Shown piece after piece: positions 43,201-55,810 of a stretch of DNA of 64,000 bases (within the stretch, counting starts at the first letter, position 1; each line of letters opens with the position of its first letter). Below the pieces are notes generated by a model that did no database searches, was not told where the DNA came from, and worked only from the letters and a program-made list of their open reading frames with translations. The stretch comes from Isoetes taiwanensis (taxonomy: Eukaryota > Streptophyta > Lycopodiopsida > Isoetales > Isoetaceae). Location: NCBI GenBank assembly GCA_021234155.1, contig JAJEKV010000034.1, positions 10,305,614-10,369,613 on the forward strand. Reading direction: 5' to 3'. The position numbers and the translations under genes are program-made.

Positions 43201-43679
43201 CAAAAACTTGCAGCATAGAAACATGCTAAAACTCGGACATGCACCGTAGGACGCATTAAATTTCTTGTATGTATATATACATACCCCTTCCATATATAAC
43301 CTATATATACAGTCTATTATACCACTCCAACAGTGGCGACCACAATGGGATGTAAAGCAACTGGTCCAAAATGACTATGACAAAATAGGAACCTCTATAA
43401 CTATGGCAAACTTTGAAAGATATCTTGAACTCCAGAGATTTGTTTGACCTGCACCATGGCTCTTTAGCTGCCAAAATGCATCTTATGATGTAGGATAGAT
43501 CAAGTCTTATTGAACTGTCACCCTCAGTTTTTACAAAAAAAATGGCCTGTTGTAACTCAATAATTCTCCAGCAATTCCCTATAATTAGAGCTATGCCAAC
43601 ACTAAATCCCTTAGAATAGCACTTCTCTTTTCAAACCAAGTTTTGCGATCCTTTCCATTCCTAGGATTCGGCAACAATT
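43201..43679. other. No clear gene; flank of the gypsy remnant
   Basis: No motif recognised, though it may be part of the same decayed gypsy element. Confidence 0.3.
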
Positions 43680-44520
43680 GTCCTTCTGGAGTCATCAAGT
43701 AGAAAGCCTCACCTGGCACTTCTTTGTCAATCAGGAATGGGCCTTCTCATGGGCTTTGAAATTGAATAGATGCTTCTTAGTGATCTTGCACAAAACCAAT
43801 CGTCCTTCCTCAAATGGATTTACAATCCGTAACTTGTCTTTGATCATCTTGACCTTTTGTTTATGTCTGAGATTGAAGTCAGCTGCATTTTGTATCATTT
43901 CTTGTAATTGGAACAAATCATCCATCCTATTATGTACGTGAGTTGAAGTTGGAACTTCTCGTTAATTCTCATAATAAGATAGCTCCACAAATGAACACAA
44001 AGGAATGTCCAAATAAATAGGTGTTATTGCTTGAACCCCATAAACCAATTCAAATGGTGTAAATCCTATAGCCAACTTGTAAGTACACCTGAAACTCCAT
44101 AAGACACTTGTCAAGGCTTCATGCCAATTTCTTTGATTATCCTTCACTGTTCAGATAAGATGGCTTTCAAAATTTTGTTAATAGCTTCAGCTTGTCCATT
44201 TCCCTGTGGATAATAAGTAGAAGCTTGGACATATTGAACACCAATCTTTTTTGCTAATTGAGCCACTATTTTTTCTATAAAATGAGTTTCCAATCAGACA
44301 AAAGAATGGTTGGAACACCAAATCGGGAAATCAAATTATGATAAAGAAAGTTCCGTGGTACTTTCTGTAGCATGCTTTGCTAGAATTGCTTCTACCCCAA
44401 TAACACACCTTAAGAAGAGACCTTCCATAGTCCTCTTATAAAGAATAGGTTCATGCACCACATAACCAGTTGTTTGTACTCTAAGAATATGATTTGTTGC
44501 TTTGAAAATGATGAAGGATA
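43680..44520 (-). mobile_element. Ty3/gypsy integrase remnant
   Basis: On the minus strand from about 44460: YKRTMEGLFLRCV, then near 44240 QYVQASTYYPQGNGQAEAIN (catalytic Glu region), WHEALTSVLWSFRCTYKLAI and FTPFELVYGVQAITPI (44130-44020), and a C-terminal segment with FNLRHKQKVK and EEGRLVLCK (43900-43790). Stops and frameshifts separate these pieces. No LTRs were recognised. Confidence 0.8.
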
Positions 44521-45419
44521 AGTCTGATTTTGTGGATACTTGTCACTACCTATATAAAGCAGTGTAATTTGTTCTTAAAAAATGGATGTGTAATATTTCT
44601 GGGCTGAGAAGAGCCCACAGCTTGACACGTACATTATTTTTAGTTTTCCTAAAATCAGAAAATAAAATTTTTTACTCCACACGCGTGATGTCCAAACCAA
44701 ACCTGGTCGAAGAAACCCACGTTACGGCTATGGCCGGCTTCTGCTTCCGAGTTTCAAAAAATGGCTTCCAAGCTTCAAGCTTCTGCCAGAATGAGGCATT
44801 CTGGCATTCCGGCAAGGGCACTCTTCCAGCATATGTGGTACTTCTCTGGTTGTGTCTCTGTACAGGTTTTCGACTGCCCCATTTCCATCTGAAGCTTTTA
44901 GTTTTTGAGATGGGCATTCTGTGCCCAATGATTTTGGCGATTTGTCGCATGATTTTAAGAATGCAAATATCTCTGTATATGTGCAGAAAATAGGGCTTTC
45001 AAGCTGGATTCTGCAAAAATACAGGGCAGTAGAAAATCCGAGCAACATGTGGAAATCCTGGCCAGCTGCACTGGGGCAGTCGAAAATATGCAAGCTGAGC
45101 TTGCGATGAAATGAATAACATCTGACTTTTTTTCTATATTTTGCTCTGTCCCTGTTCTATCCTCTAGCTTTTGCACTGTCCCTGCTCTATGCTCTGATAT
45201 TTTGGGCGGCGTTGGCCGCTTGGTTTGGTCCGCTTGGTTTGGTCGGCAGATGTTTTCTGCGGTTTTTTGTTTCCCTAAAAATGGGCCTCTGTAACGCCCA
45301 CTCTGAAAATGGGTTTGACAAACAAAAGCCCTGACAAAAGTTTCTGTTCTAACGCGGTTTCTGCAGGCCTTCTGTCAAAGTTGCTTATGAAATCGCCATA
45401 GCCATCGCCTGCAACAATA
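44521..45419. other. No gene recognised
   Basis: Mixed-composition sequence with a small hairpin GCCAGAATGAGGCATTCTGGC at 44787-44807. Overlapping frames on both strands give no motif. Confidence 0.3.
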
Positions 45420-46055
45420 TCGGTTCTTTAACCTACCAGACTCTTCCGGAATCATCTGGGCGCATCTCCCTCCATCAAAACTGCTTCATCAAAACTGGAT
45501 GGCCCTTCGTCAAAACGGCATGGCGGATCTGTGGAAAAGGTTCACCTGGCACATGAAAAGGACGAAATCAAAGCTTGGACCCTAACCCTTCGGCAGAGGT
45601 AAAGCCTTCAATTAAGTTTTGCCGCCAGCCAAGAGTCATCTGGCAGGAAATCCAGTTCTGATAGTGGTGCTGAGCATCATACGGTCCTTCAACCAAATGG
45701 ACATGCAATTTCAAAAATTATTTGCAATATGGGACACAATTTGTGTTCCAGAGACTTGCATAAATTTCAGAGCGGACATGCACTGGCTGTTGATTCTGAA
45801 TCATGCCCCAACAATGATTCTACTCATATATGTGATATGTGATGGAAGCGGTACATGTCCACAACAAGATAGTATTCCTGCATATTCCAGTGTGCAAGTG
45901 GGAGCAGCCCATGTTGATAATGAGAATATATGGGCAGACAAAGAAATCATTCAGACTATGCAGTATCAAAATGAAGGTCAGCAAATCTCAAAAAGCTTTG
46001 AAATTGAATTAGTTAGCTTCTTATTTATGTTCGACCATATTTGCAGGACTGAATA
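45420..46055 (+). pseudogene. Broken coding-like sequence, product unknown
   Basis: Plus-strand text with protein-like composition: SSKLDGPSSKRHGGSVEKVH (about 45478-45540) running to WTLTLRQR, then ESSGRKSSSDSGAEHH (about 45635-45685) running to NNDSTHIC. The frame flips at a 7-bp tandem duplication (ATGTGATATGTGAT, about 45827-45845) and continues as CDGSGTCPQQDS to a possible donor at 45977. The gap at 45599-45631 is too short for a plant intron. Probably a decayed exon set; no family recognised. Confidence 0.3.
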
Positions 46056-47480
46056 AAATGTTTATGCATTATGTGGAGGCTTGGAAATCTTGGTATCTAC
46101 ATGCTTTGCAAGTGCCATCGGGAGTGTAATGAAACAAAGGATACCGCTAAATAAGGTTACGAGACATAGCAATGAATTCACATTGATGCCGCAAAGAAGG
46201 CCAAATAGAGCTCTCAAACCGCATATGAATCTGCGACTTCATATTTTTCTTAATTAAATCGCAAAGTTTGTGAAACATCACGAGCAAGGCTAAGTAGATT
46301 TGGTAATGGGTCCCTTCAAAGAATTGTATTTGTTCGTACAATTCTTTTCACGAAATCATAAAAGGCTAATTGCCTAATTTATTTGTAAAAAGACATGACA
46401 TTCTAACTTATTGCATTTTATTGTTCTCCATGAGATCGTTACATATTAATTTCGAATATTGATGGCCCGGGCCGCCATGAAGAAAAGCTGTTGGTATGGT
46501 ATGTTATTCCAAATACTTTCATTTTCTGTCCAAGGGAGGCGAGGTCCACGGCTATGTTTCAGCTTTAAATTTGTAAAAGTTATAAAGCCAAACTTTAAGA
46601 GGTATGCTTTGCAACTGATTGAAGGATAGTTATTCCATTTATGGAGAATTTGCATCAGTATATATATGATATGGCCCATGTTTCTCATCATGGAGAGCAG
46701 TAAGTATAGCCCCCTGAACTCATTTTTGTTTGTTGATTATGTCAAAATTAGTGTGTCCATGACAAAGAAAGAACTCTATTTTGAAGCTATAATGTGTATG
46801 TTCCATTTGCAGAGGCAACTGGCATCTGTAACTCATTCAACTTCTTTTCTGACATTTGAGACATCTTTTAAAAGGTATTTCACATTTGGAGCATCCATTC
46901 TCACAAGGGAGATGTAGGCCAAGTGGCTATCACATGGTATCGAAGAGCCTATGTCATAGCGAAGAGCCTATGCCATAGAAGGAACATAGTTAGGCATGAG
47001 TATGGCATTAGTGGCCACGATTTCCACGATCTTAAATATGCAGTGTAAATCTGAACCTGCAATATTGTTACCCTCCTAGGATCTATTCCTTATACTTTTA
47101 AAGATTTTTCAGTAATTCAATTTCAAAATATCTAATCAATCATAAAGGAGAAAATTGTATCACAGGCAACAGAGCATAGTGTAAAAATTTTTGCTCAAAC
47201 TTGAAATCCTTCTGTTCATATTTTAGGACCATACAGATCGATTTCTTTTCTTACGTACCCACTGAGCATATTTAAGCGGATGCAACATTGAAACCCATGC
47301 CATTATCAAAGACTTTTCTATTTGCAAACTTAGTATCAGACCTTTTTGGCTAAAGATTTGTAGACGAATCCCAAGGTTCAACTCTTGCATGTTCTTTCGC
47401 ATCTCAAGATGTCTAGAATTGAGATCTATTCGACTTATCACAAAACTTCTTTTGCAGGGAGTTGGAGAAGAGAAATGTTC
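46056..47480. other. No confident gene
   Basis: Minus-strand frames at 46147-46341, 46446-46691 (GPRLPWTENESIWNNIPYQQ) and 47223-47441 vaguely resemble thumb regions of plant LINE polymerases, but the evidence is too thin to call. Confidence 0.25.
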
Positions 47481-47500
47481 GCGGCGGCCTTGGCCGCCGC
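47481..47500. other. Perfect GC palindrome
   Basis: GCGGCGGCCTTGGCCGCCGC: two 9-bp arms with TT between, in strongly AT-rich surroundings. Confidence 0.7.
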
Positions 47501-47623
47501 GATAAATTTCTTGTATATATTAGCATACAAAGATCCACAGTCTCAATAAACCCTTGTAAGACTCTATCATCCTGAAATGCTATTTGCTGGTTTGTTTCCT
47601 CTTCTATTTTAGCACCACTACTC

Positions 47624-47673
<50 letters not shown>
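47624..47673 (+). repeat. (GATA)12 microsatellite
   Basis: Uninterrupted GATA repeats, just upstream of the second copy of the dispersed repeat. Confidence 0.95.
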
Positions 47674-47751
47674 TGTCCATGGAGACCAAATTGGCCATGG
47701 AACCCAAACATCAAAAGGGGTATGGAAACCCAAAAATTATAAAGAAAAAGT

Positions 47752-47922
47752 TAATGCTAATGCTAATGATGATTTTGTGCTACCTAAATTATCTAGACAT
47801 ATCCAGTCCAAGGATTGGAAGGCCATTGATCTAGAATGATTGCTACGTCTCCCCTGTACACTGCTTATTTCTTTTGCAGGCGGGCTGCCCTGACCTTGCA
47901 AAGCTAGTCCTTACAGTTACAC
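47752..47922 (+). repeat. Dispersed repeat, copy 2
   Basis: Same-orientation match to 367-512, with a ~25-base extra segment (GCGGGCTGCCCTGACCTTGC) just after TTTCTTTTGCAG. The difference at a splice-like AG is notable. Confidence 0.6.
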
Positions 47923-50335
47923 AATTAAAGAGGAGAGAGGTCCTCAACATGTTCCCTTCCATTTTTCTGCACTCTTGCATCAACACAATGCTTCTATTGT
48001 GGCGGTAATTCTGATGCCACAATGCTTCTATTGTGGCATCACTTGTTCCCATATATCTACCTTGTTAATTTGGGATTTTCCGGGCTGGTGGAAAATGTTT
48101 TTAGAATTTTTTTTAAGTCCATTTCCTAAGATTTGAGTGGTTTTCCCCGCCGGAGAAACTTTCAGATTTGCCAAATATCGTAGAGTTTGTTGAAGGTATG
48201 ATTTTGGTCATGGATTTCATGGATTTCATTCCTTATCTGATCGAAATGGATGCCACACGAAATCAGCATGCATGCAGCTCGGTGGCATCAATGTGATATT
48301 ATTCAAAAGAATTTCCTTTGCATCGGCGAGGATAGACTGGATAGACTGGCTACGGTTTGTCCAAGAACCCTAATGGCCGGAATTTGCAGTTCACTGCACC
48401 CCAAATGGCATATTTTGGTCGGGATGGAGCACGACAGCTTTGATTTACTTGCAAAGAAGCCTGGTGAAGATGTGACATCTGTTTTCCTTTAACCCATCCG
48501 GTGTTGTGATTTCCAGTGATTATGCAGGTAGAGCTTCCTACTTTTCCAGAGCCTGCAGGTTTTATATTGGTCTAAATTCGTTTGCTATGTGAAGTTGATT
48601 TCTGGCAGATATGAGATGTTGATGATTATAGTTGCCCTTGGTGGAGTTGAGAGCTGCCAGGTGAGAGGAAAAACAAGGTTAGTCTATGCTAGAATAAAAC
48701 TATGTTAAATACTGAGTTAGATTCTTAATCAACCTGAGTTTAGCCATCCAATATCAACATAAGGTATACATTTTTTTCCCTTTAGAAGTAGCTTGCTAAG
48801 GGAGAAATTATTAGAAGCATGCAGGCAAGTTCTATTTAAGTATTGGGGGCTACTTTCAGATGGTAGATGGCTGCGTTTTGGAAAATTCAATTCAAAATAT
48901 TGTTTGCCATATATGCAAGCCTTTTGTTTTATCCCCGTTGCTAGCTGTTGTAGTGACAATGCACCACATCTTTGTATGTTCCAATGGTTTGCCTGTCACT
49001 GAAGCTCAAATCCTTTTTTTTTTCCAGACGGACAAGCTTCAACGCACCTTGAAGCTAGAAGGTCTGCATAACCACTTTCGTATCTGCTTCTTAACTGAGG
49101 GGCATTGAATCTTAGGTTCTTATTTCATTAATTTCTCACATGTTTTGGATATTTAAATCTATGTGCAGTGTCTAATTTTGTTCACATGATGTATTTCTTT
49201 TGAATGGAAATCACAGATCTAGGTGGATGTTCCATTGGAATGTACAGATATTGGACGAGAAGGCCATTCGATAACCAGTAAAAATTCAATAAGCATGTGA
49301 GATCAACCTCTGCCCGGTTCATATCTAAAGATGTTTTTATATACCCTTTTAGATTATTTTCATAATTTTGTTAATGCTCTTTACGATGATTCTTGGGTTA
49401 GGGGCTATCACATTTTGCTGCAGGTTCTATTCTGGAATCTGTCCCAATGCTGGCTCAACCAAGTTTTGTGGCTCAGATTTGTGCATCTTCAATTTGTAGG
49501 GTCTTCCAGTGCATTGGATTTGGTTCTAGCTTTACTAAGGTTGAATCCACAACAGCTCTGACGTCCTGTTTTTTAAGTGAGTTTCATCATGTTCATGTTA
49601 TTCTCATGGAATGTGTTGCATTAGATTGCAATTTCTTTCAATTCCTGTTTTTAAATTGCCTTCTTTTACAGCTACATGCTGGTTGGAACTTCAATTTTCT
49701 AGATGCTGTCTAGAAACTCTGCATTGTGCAAGTTTTCTAGCTTTCTGCCTTCTGTAGCTTTCCGTTTGTTTTTTCATATCGAGTTCACAATTCCAGTGTG
49801 CAAGCTCTACCATTTCCTCTTTCCAATGAGCTCAGATTGCCATGAAGGTATATCTCTCCACCTGTTGTGCTTCATAGCTGAAAACAGTTTGTAATTTGTT
49901 TTTGTATTGTTTAAGCCAAACTATCATTTACTATCATTTGCTCCATATCTATAACACCGCAATCTCTTCATATCTAAAAACAATAGCAATCCTAAAATGC
50001 CATTTTTGCGAACCCTTGATAAGAATGTTCTATGCTGGGGTTGAATGCTGGCAATTGTCCTTGAGAAAACCTTCACCTTCTAGACCGAAATGTTGAAGCC
50101 AATGTCTGCTACAGTTCTATAAGGGCCTTCAATTGCAATTGCAGTTTCGAGGGGAGAGATTCTAAATGTATACAATGCTAAAGGCCTCCTTGCATCTAAG
50201 CAAAAAGTCGTAAAGCCAAAACATTATCTGCAATTTCTTCATACTTAATTTTGATAGCACTCCATGGGAACCTTCTCTGGAGCCTGTATTTTCTACAAGT
50301 CCTCTATTGCAGTTTCAGAAGAGCTTTTCATCTCT
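47923..50335. other. No confident gene; scattered exon-like bits
   Basis: Several short frames next to plausible splice sites exist (for example after the T-run at 49010-49027), but no set of exons joins into a recognisable protein. Confidence 0.25.
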
Positions 50336-50467
50336 GTTAGCATTGTTCTTGACTTTATCCTGTTCCCTATTTGCACATTCTGGAATCTTCCGAATAAATT
50401 TGTTAGCACTGTTCTTGACTTTATCCTGTTCCCTATTTGCACATTCTGGAATCTTCCGAATAAATTT
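50336..50467 (+). repeat. 66-bp tandem duplication
   Basis: Copies 50336-50401 and 50402-50467 differ at one or two bases; the period is a multiple of three. Confidence 0.9.
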
Positions 50468-50645
50468 GCTTGCCTGGGCCAAGTATGCTCTGCTTATCCA
50501 TTTTGTTTCGTCAAATTGCATTTGTACTCCTAAACATCGTGTTTGACAAGGTGTTTACCTTGCTTTGCAACCAAACCATTAAGACAAGGAACAACTTAAT
50601 TGTGCTTTGCTCTTCACCAATTACGCCTTTTTAATTCCTATTAGT

Positions 50646-50671
50646 TGAATTATTATTATTATTATTATTAT
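50646..50671 (+). repeat. (ATT)n microsatellite
   Basis: About eight ATT units. Confidence 0.9.
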
Positions 50672-50939
50672 GTTATTTCTAAGTTTTCTCCTCTGCCTCA
50701 CCGTATTAAAAAGCAAACCGTATTAAAAAGCAAGAATTTGAAGTGTGTAATATTGGGCCTTTGTGCCCAATGACTAACAAGTTTTACAGAATTCATGAGG
50801 CTAATATATCTGGAAAATATTGCATATTTTAGCCTACATGATAACATTACATTTCTAACTGTAAACTAACTGATTATGGAATGTTGTTGTTGTAATTGGA
50901 ATCAAGCAAGCAGCTAGATGAAGACCTATTTAAACAAGT

Positions 50940-51084
50940 GACTCAAAAGCTTTAATATGCTTGCTTTATCCAATAGAGCGCATAAATCCCCTTGATTATC
51001 ATGCAGTTTTTATCCCAGATGACTCAAAGCTTTAATAATGCTTTATCCAATAGAGCCCATAAATCCCCTTGATTATCATGCATT
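50940..51084 (+). repeat. ~80-bp tandem duplication
   Basis: GACTCAAA(A)GCTTTAATA..TGCTTTATCCAATAGAGC..CATAAATCCCCTTGATTATCATGCA is present twice, starting at 50940 and 51021. Confidence 0.85.
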
Positions 51085-51483
51085 TCTTATTCCTTCTCTG
51101 TGGGACTATTGAAATATGCAAAAAAAAACTTTACGCAAAAAAAACTTGAAGACCATGCTCGATTGTGCTTGGAATGACAGTTGAAAGGACATTATGAGGC
51201 CAATTTGAAAGCCCTTAATGCAGGGCTTTTACAGGTAATCATCTGAGATATTTTAAGCTTTTTATTTGGTATACATTTTATATTCCTTTAGGTGGGGCCC
51301 TTCACAATATGATTCTTATGTACCACCATGCTTGGCCAGATATGTTGTGAGTATTCTGAGCGCTCAGTTGTGAGTATTCTAACATTGGGCTTCATGATTG
51401 GTTTGAACTACAGCAGCTCAACTTCGGAATATGCAAGATAATTAAATGTATACATTTTGACAAAATATGGTCTAATTGAGCTT

Positions 51484-52035
51484 TCTCATTGGAGTGGACA
51501 TGCAATGTTCTTAAATTATCAAGTACAACTTTACTCTTCTAAGAATAGATGATACCTTTCTCTAAGAATGGCTGAACTGCACTTATGTTTCATAGTACAG
51601 GTCGTTTGTCATTGAATGGCTGGTACCTTTGTCATTAGAGGACATGCAACGTTCTCAAATTATCAGGTACAGCCTCACACCTCTAAGGATGGCTTAATTG
51701 CGCTTCTGCTTTACAGTACAGGTCATTTGTCATTGGAGAGGACATGCAATGTTCTTAAATTATCAAGTAAAACTTATCACACTTTTGGATGGCTGAACTG
51801 CGCTTCTGCTTCACAGTGCATGTCATTTGTGCTCCTAACATTTAATCTATTACAATATTATCCATCTGATGAATAGAGAAACTTCTAAGGTATGACTGGC
51901 AATGTGTTGGAAGTTCTCTTTTTAACGAATGGAAGATTCATTTCTCTTTTGAAGATGGTTTTTACAATAAACTCAAGATGGCTGAAGTGCATTTCTTCTT
52001 CACAAGATGGCTGAAGTGCATTTCTTCTTCACAAT
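51484..52035 (+). repeat. ~115-bp repeat in three copies, then a 29-bp duplicate
   Basis: Units centred on GGACATGCAATGTTCTTAAATTATCAAGTA occur around 51497, 51640 and 51743, each followed by GGATGGCT(G/T)AA(C/T)TG and CATTTGTCATTGGA-like text. AAGATGGCTGAAGTGCATTTC is then repeated at 51975 and 52004. Confidence 0.8.
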
Positions 52036-52337
52036 ACAGGTCATTTGTGCTTTTAACGTTTAATCTATCATAATATTATCCATCTGACGAGTAGAGAGAG
52101 AAACTTTTTAACGAATGGCACATTCATTTCTTCTCTAAAGATGTTTTTTGCAACCATAATCCTGATGACGCTTTTGAAGATGGTTTTTGCATTAACAATT
52201 TGGGTTGTTTGTCTATAGAATATTGCATCAAATATTGCATCCCGAGCACGATGCCATGATTAATTAGGCATACCATTTCATTACATAGGGCTCAATGAGT
52301 CCATAACACAATTCTGCAATCCTTTTGTGTTATAGAC

Positions 52338-52463
52338 CCTTTATGCCAACACAAAATAGGCATCCCATCACAACTCCAATATGATAATATTATTTGGCAT
52401 CCTTTATGCCAACACAACATAGGCATCCCATCACAACTCCAATATGATAACATTATTTGACAT
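52338..52463 (+). repeat. 63-bp tandem duplication
   Basis: Copies start at 52338 and 52401 (CCTTTATGCCAACACAA...), nearly identical. Confidence 0.9.
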
Positions 52464-53889
52464 CTAATGGGATGTCCAAAGCGGTGGGCTAGCGGTGTCA
52501 GTAGTTACTCGGTTACTACGACAACAAATAGTTTATGCCATGATTTTATCTCAATATTATTACTAATATTATAACAAGTTAAAAATAGAAAACACAAAGA
52601 AATATCCCATCTCTTTTCAAATCCACAACTATAATGCATTTTATTGGATGGGCAATTGCATGTTTCTGCATCTAAGGTGTTTCTTTTTGTCGGATAGCAA
52701 TCAGTTGCACAAGAGCTGTATCCCAGGATTCGAAAATATTTGAGGTACATCTAGATTTCCTTCATAGTAAAGCTCAAAAATATTGGATTTTACATATAAA
52801 CTCTATTTTTGCTACCACTTTTTTTCCCAACATGCAAAAGTTTCAACCGGAAAATAAGAACTTCAAGCGGCAATCCTCGAGCCGCTGCTCTATCCTCTAC
52901 AAGTTTATTCCACTCTAGAAAGTTGTCACCTATAATTCTTCCATGTTCATGTAATAATCACCTACAAATCTATCTTTGCAAATTAGAGAACTTGGAGCAC
53001 TCTATGCAAGCATGCTTGGAGCATATGCAAGCATCTGATCCGCCTTCACAAATGCAATCTATCTCTCACCCAATACTTATTAAAAATATACCCAACAACC
53101 ATTGCACTATAAAGACACATAACTAGGTAGCTAAATTGAACACAAGCTATTTAACATGTAAAATGGAATATTGCTTTCCCATTACATGAGTAGTACAGTA
53201 ATTCAATATAATATCACAACTTAACTTGGAAAGTGGGAACATATCTCATAATTACAAGTAATTCTACTCAACAAATAATGGAGCTCAAGAATTCTAACTT
53301 CCCATTTTAGATATTACTATTCCAAACTCATAGTTTCATAGATCCTTTTTAATGTAGTCATCATGAAGTAGATCAACAAAACCTAAAGCTACTTCAAGCT
53401 CACCATCTTCCAACCACGAGACACTTGATTCATGAAACAACAAACTCTTCAAATTATTACCTCTCCATAAACTCCTTAAAATCTTAGGAAATCTGGTAAA
53501 AAAAATTCCAAAAATGTTTTCCACCATACCTAAAAATCCCAAATTAACAAGATTGATTGTCAAGTTTCAAGTCAAACAGAAATTATTTAAACCTAATTTA
53601 GCACTAATTGGCTCCAGCATTTTGCCGGTGTGCATTAAACATGTCCAATAAGCTTTAAAATGGTTCAAATCCAAACAGAATAAGATAGAATGACTTCAAT
53701 CCTTTGGAACATACATCAGTCATCAATCAAAGTCATCAATGTCAACTCAAAAAGTCAAGGCAATTTGAAAACTTAGAAGAGGTAAGCTAAGGCTAAAGCT
53801 AATGAAGTCAAGGTCAAAGGCAGAGCTAAATTCGTGTTAGGCGATCAAGTACAAAAGTCATGCTATATGTTAAAAGTCAAAGTCGATTT
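52464..53889. other. No confident gene
   Basis: AT-rich. A minus-strand 75-codon frame (53336-53563) has LWRGNNLKSLLFHESSVSWL, faintly leucine-rich-repeat-like, but it is not enough to call. Confidence 0.3.
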
Positions 53890-54110
53890 TAATTCGTGAA
53901 TTCAATGAATATCTCCTAGATTACCACAAGATTCCCTTAGATATCTCAAGATTCTTTAATGATTTTGCTGGGCTCTCCAAGATTCACTCAAGATTCCCCT
54001 ATATTTCATAAGATTTTATAAAGACACCCCTAGATTTTCTTAAAGTTCTCTTAATTCCTATGAAGATTTTAGATTCCTTAAGATTAAATAAAGCTTCTTT
54101 TAGATTCCAA
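53890..54110 (-). repeat. Degenerate minisatellite, complement of the 42.5-43.2 kb type
   Basis: Units such as CAAGATTCCCTTAGATATCT and CAAGATTC(A)CTC repeat. Read on the minus strand they give GAATCT..AAGGGAATCTTG, as in the larger array. Confidence 0.55.
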
Positions 54111-55720
54111 ACAATCTTTCTATCTTTCACTCTATTATTTTTTTACTCTATCAATATTGACAAATAGGTGTTCCATGATCTCGGTATTTTAGGATCTACG
54201 AGCTAAACGAAGCTTCTGTTGAAGAATAAAGCAGCAACCCAATTTTTCCCTTGGAGCAATATACCTGGAGTTAATAGCACAAACAATAAATCCCATCCTA
54301 CTCTTTCTATACATAGCACAAGCAACTTAGTGCCCATGTCAACAAAGCCGCATCTCTTTTCTCTAATATATAAAAGTATGCAACCAGGATCTACTTAAGA
54401 AAATACAATGTATGTCACGTTGCAAATAGTTATTTGCACTATCCTACCAGAATTCAACCTCCCATCCCTAAAGTTTTCAAATCAGTTCTATTCTCCATCT
54501 AACAATTCCTAAATGGTTATGTACCTTATATACATATCGCACATTTCCAAATTGCAACTACGCCCGGCAACGCCGGGCACCATAACTAGTTGGCCATTAG
54601 AGTCAGTATGTAGGAACAAGGCATGCATTAACTGTAACAATTGTGTCCATCTTACAATAGACACGGTCATAGACGTGGTTGTCATCCCTCCCCTTAGAAT
54701 GAATAGTCTGTATCTGATCACGAAGTGTAGGCGGAAAACCTTGAACTTGCAAGTCTATGGCACTTTGGAGATTCTCCCGATCTTGGAAGGTAAACGTACT
54801 AGATCTGATCTCTGGCACTGACTATTGGGGATCAAGAATTCCTTAGTTTAGCTCGTTTTATGCCTCATCATTAATAGATTGATAGTAATCTCTTATCGCC
54901 TAACCATTTTGTCAATGTTGGTGTTTTAATTTATGGGCTCAAGCCAAATATACACAAAAGCTCAATTGAATGGTTGATGTATCATTACCTTTAGTTCTAT
55001 AGACTTAGCACATATATAAATTAATGCTTTAAATGGATTTAACCTTAACATTAGATCATATAAGTTTACAAGTTTGCTAAATAATGTGCTTTCTAATACA
55101 TTGAATTCTTCATTCTGCCATAAATAAAGGATAAAATAGGTGAGCCATATACAAAATAGAAGTTGGACCTGCATTTTCATTGAAACATTGTTGTTGTTTT
55201 GCCAAATGACTGCTTTCTCCAATGCAAAATGGAAGTTGGGTGCACGGTTTTGGTTAGCTGGCGAGGAGCTGATCTCTCTACTTTTCTGCTGCTAAATGAG
55301 AACCGATGCTTTGCTTCTGCTAAGGGCTTGCAAATCTTGCAACCTGCTAGATGGCTTCAAATGCATTTTGCAGAGAACTTACAAATCTTCAACATTCTTA
55401 TTAGAGCTTGCACATCTTCAAGAAATGTGCCCGAACTGTGCAAGACTGCTTCTTTGTACCTTAAGTGAGATGGATGTGACAGGATCATCTTCTTTAAATC
55501 TAGTTGTTGCAAAGCTAGAGGAAGCCTTGTGACTCCATCTATGACATCTTCTTTTGTACTTCAGTCATCACAATCACCACAGATTCCTAAGACTGTAATT
55601 GAGCATGATGATAGTTGGAGACATGGTGATAGTTAGAGCATGGTGATAATTGGTTACGCTCACGGAGACATCTAGAAAGAAGCGCCCTTTAGCAATCATG
55701 AATGAGTTACAGGATAGTCA
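54111..55720. other. No confident gene; small GC hairpin
   Basis: A perfect 7-bp hairpin GCCCGGC-AAC-GCCGGGC lies at 54562-54578. Frames near 54603-54818 (-) and 55199-55468 (+) are unrecognised. Confidence 0.3.
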
Positions 55721-55810
55721 CATTAAACGAAATTCTCATTCTCATTCTCATTCTCATTCTCATTCTCATTCTCATTCTCATTCTCATTCTCATTCATTAA
55801 ACGAAATTCT
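55721..55810 (+). repeat. (CATTCT)n array between 16-bp direct repeats
   Basis: About ten CATTCT units (55731-55794) are bracketed by CATTAAACGAAATTCT at 55721-55736 and 55795-55810. Confidence 0.9.

Noticed and set aside
44586-45093. Gene from overlapping 92-135-codon frames
   Set aside because: Frames on both strands overlap, with no motif and no consistent splice structure.
45599-45631. Intron joining two coding-like pieces
   Set aside because: About 33 bases is too short for a plant spliceosomal intron; decay is more likely.
46446-46691. LINE polymerase fragment on -
   Set aside because: Only a weak resemblance around WTENESIWNN; no RT or endonuclease motif nearby.
55721-55810. CRISPR-like regular repeats
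   Set aside because: The repeats are a plain hexanucleotide microsatellite with no spacers; the window is plant nuclear DNA.
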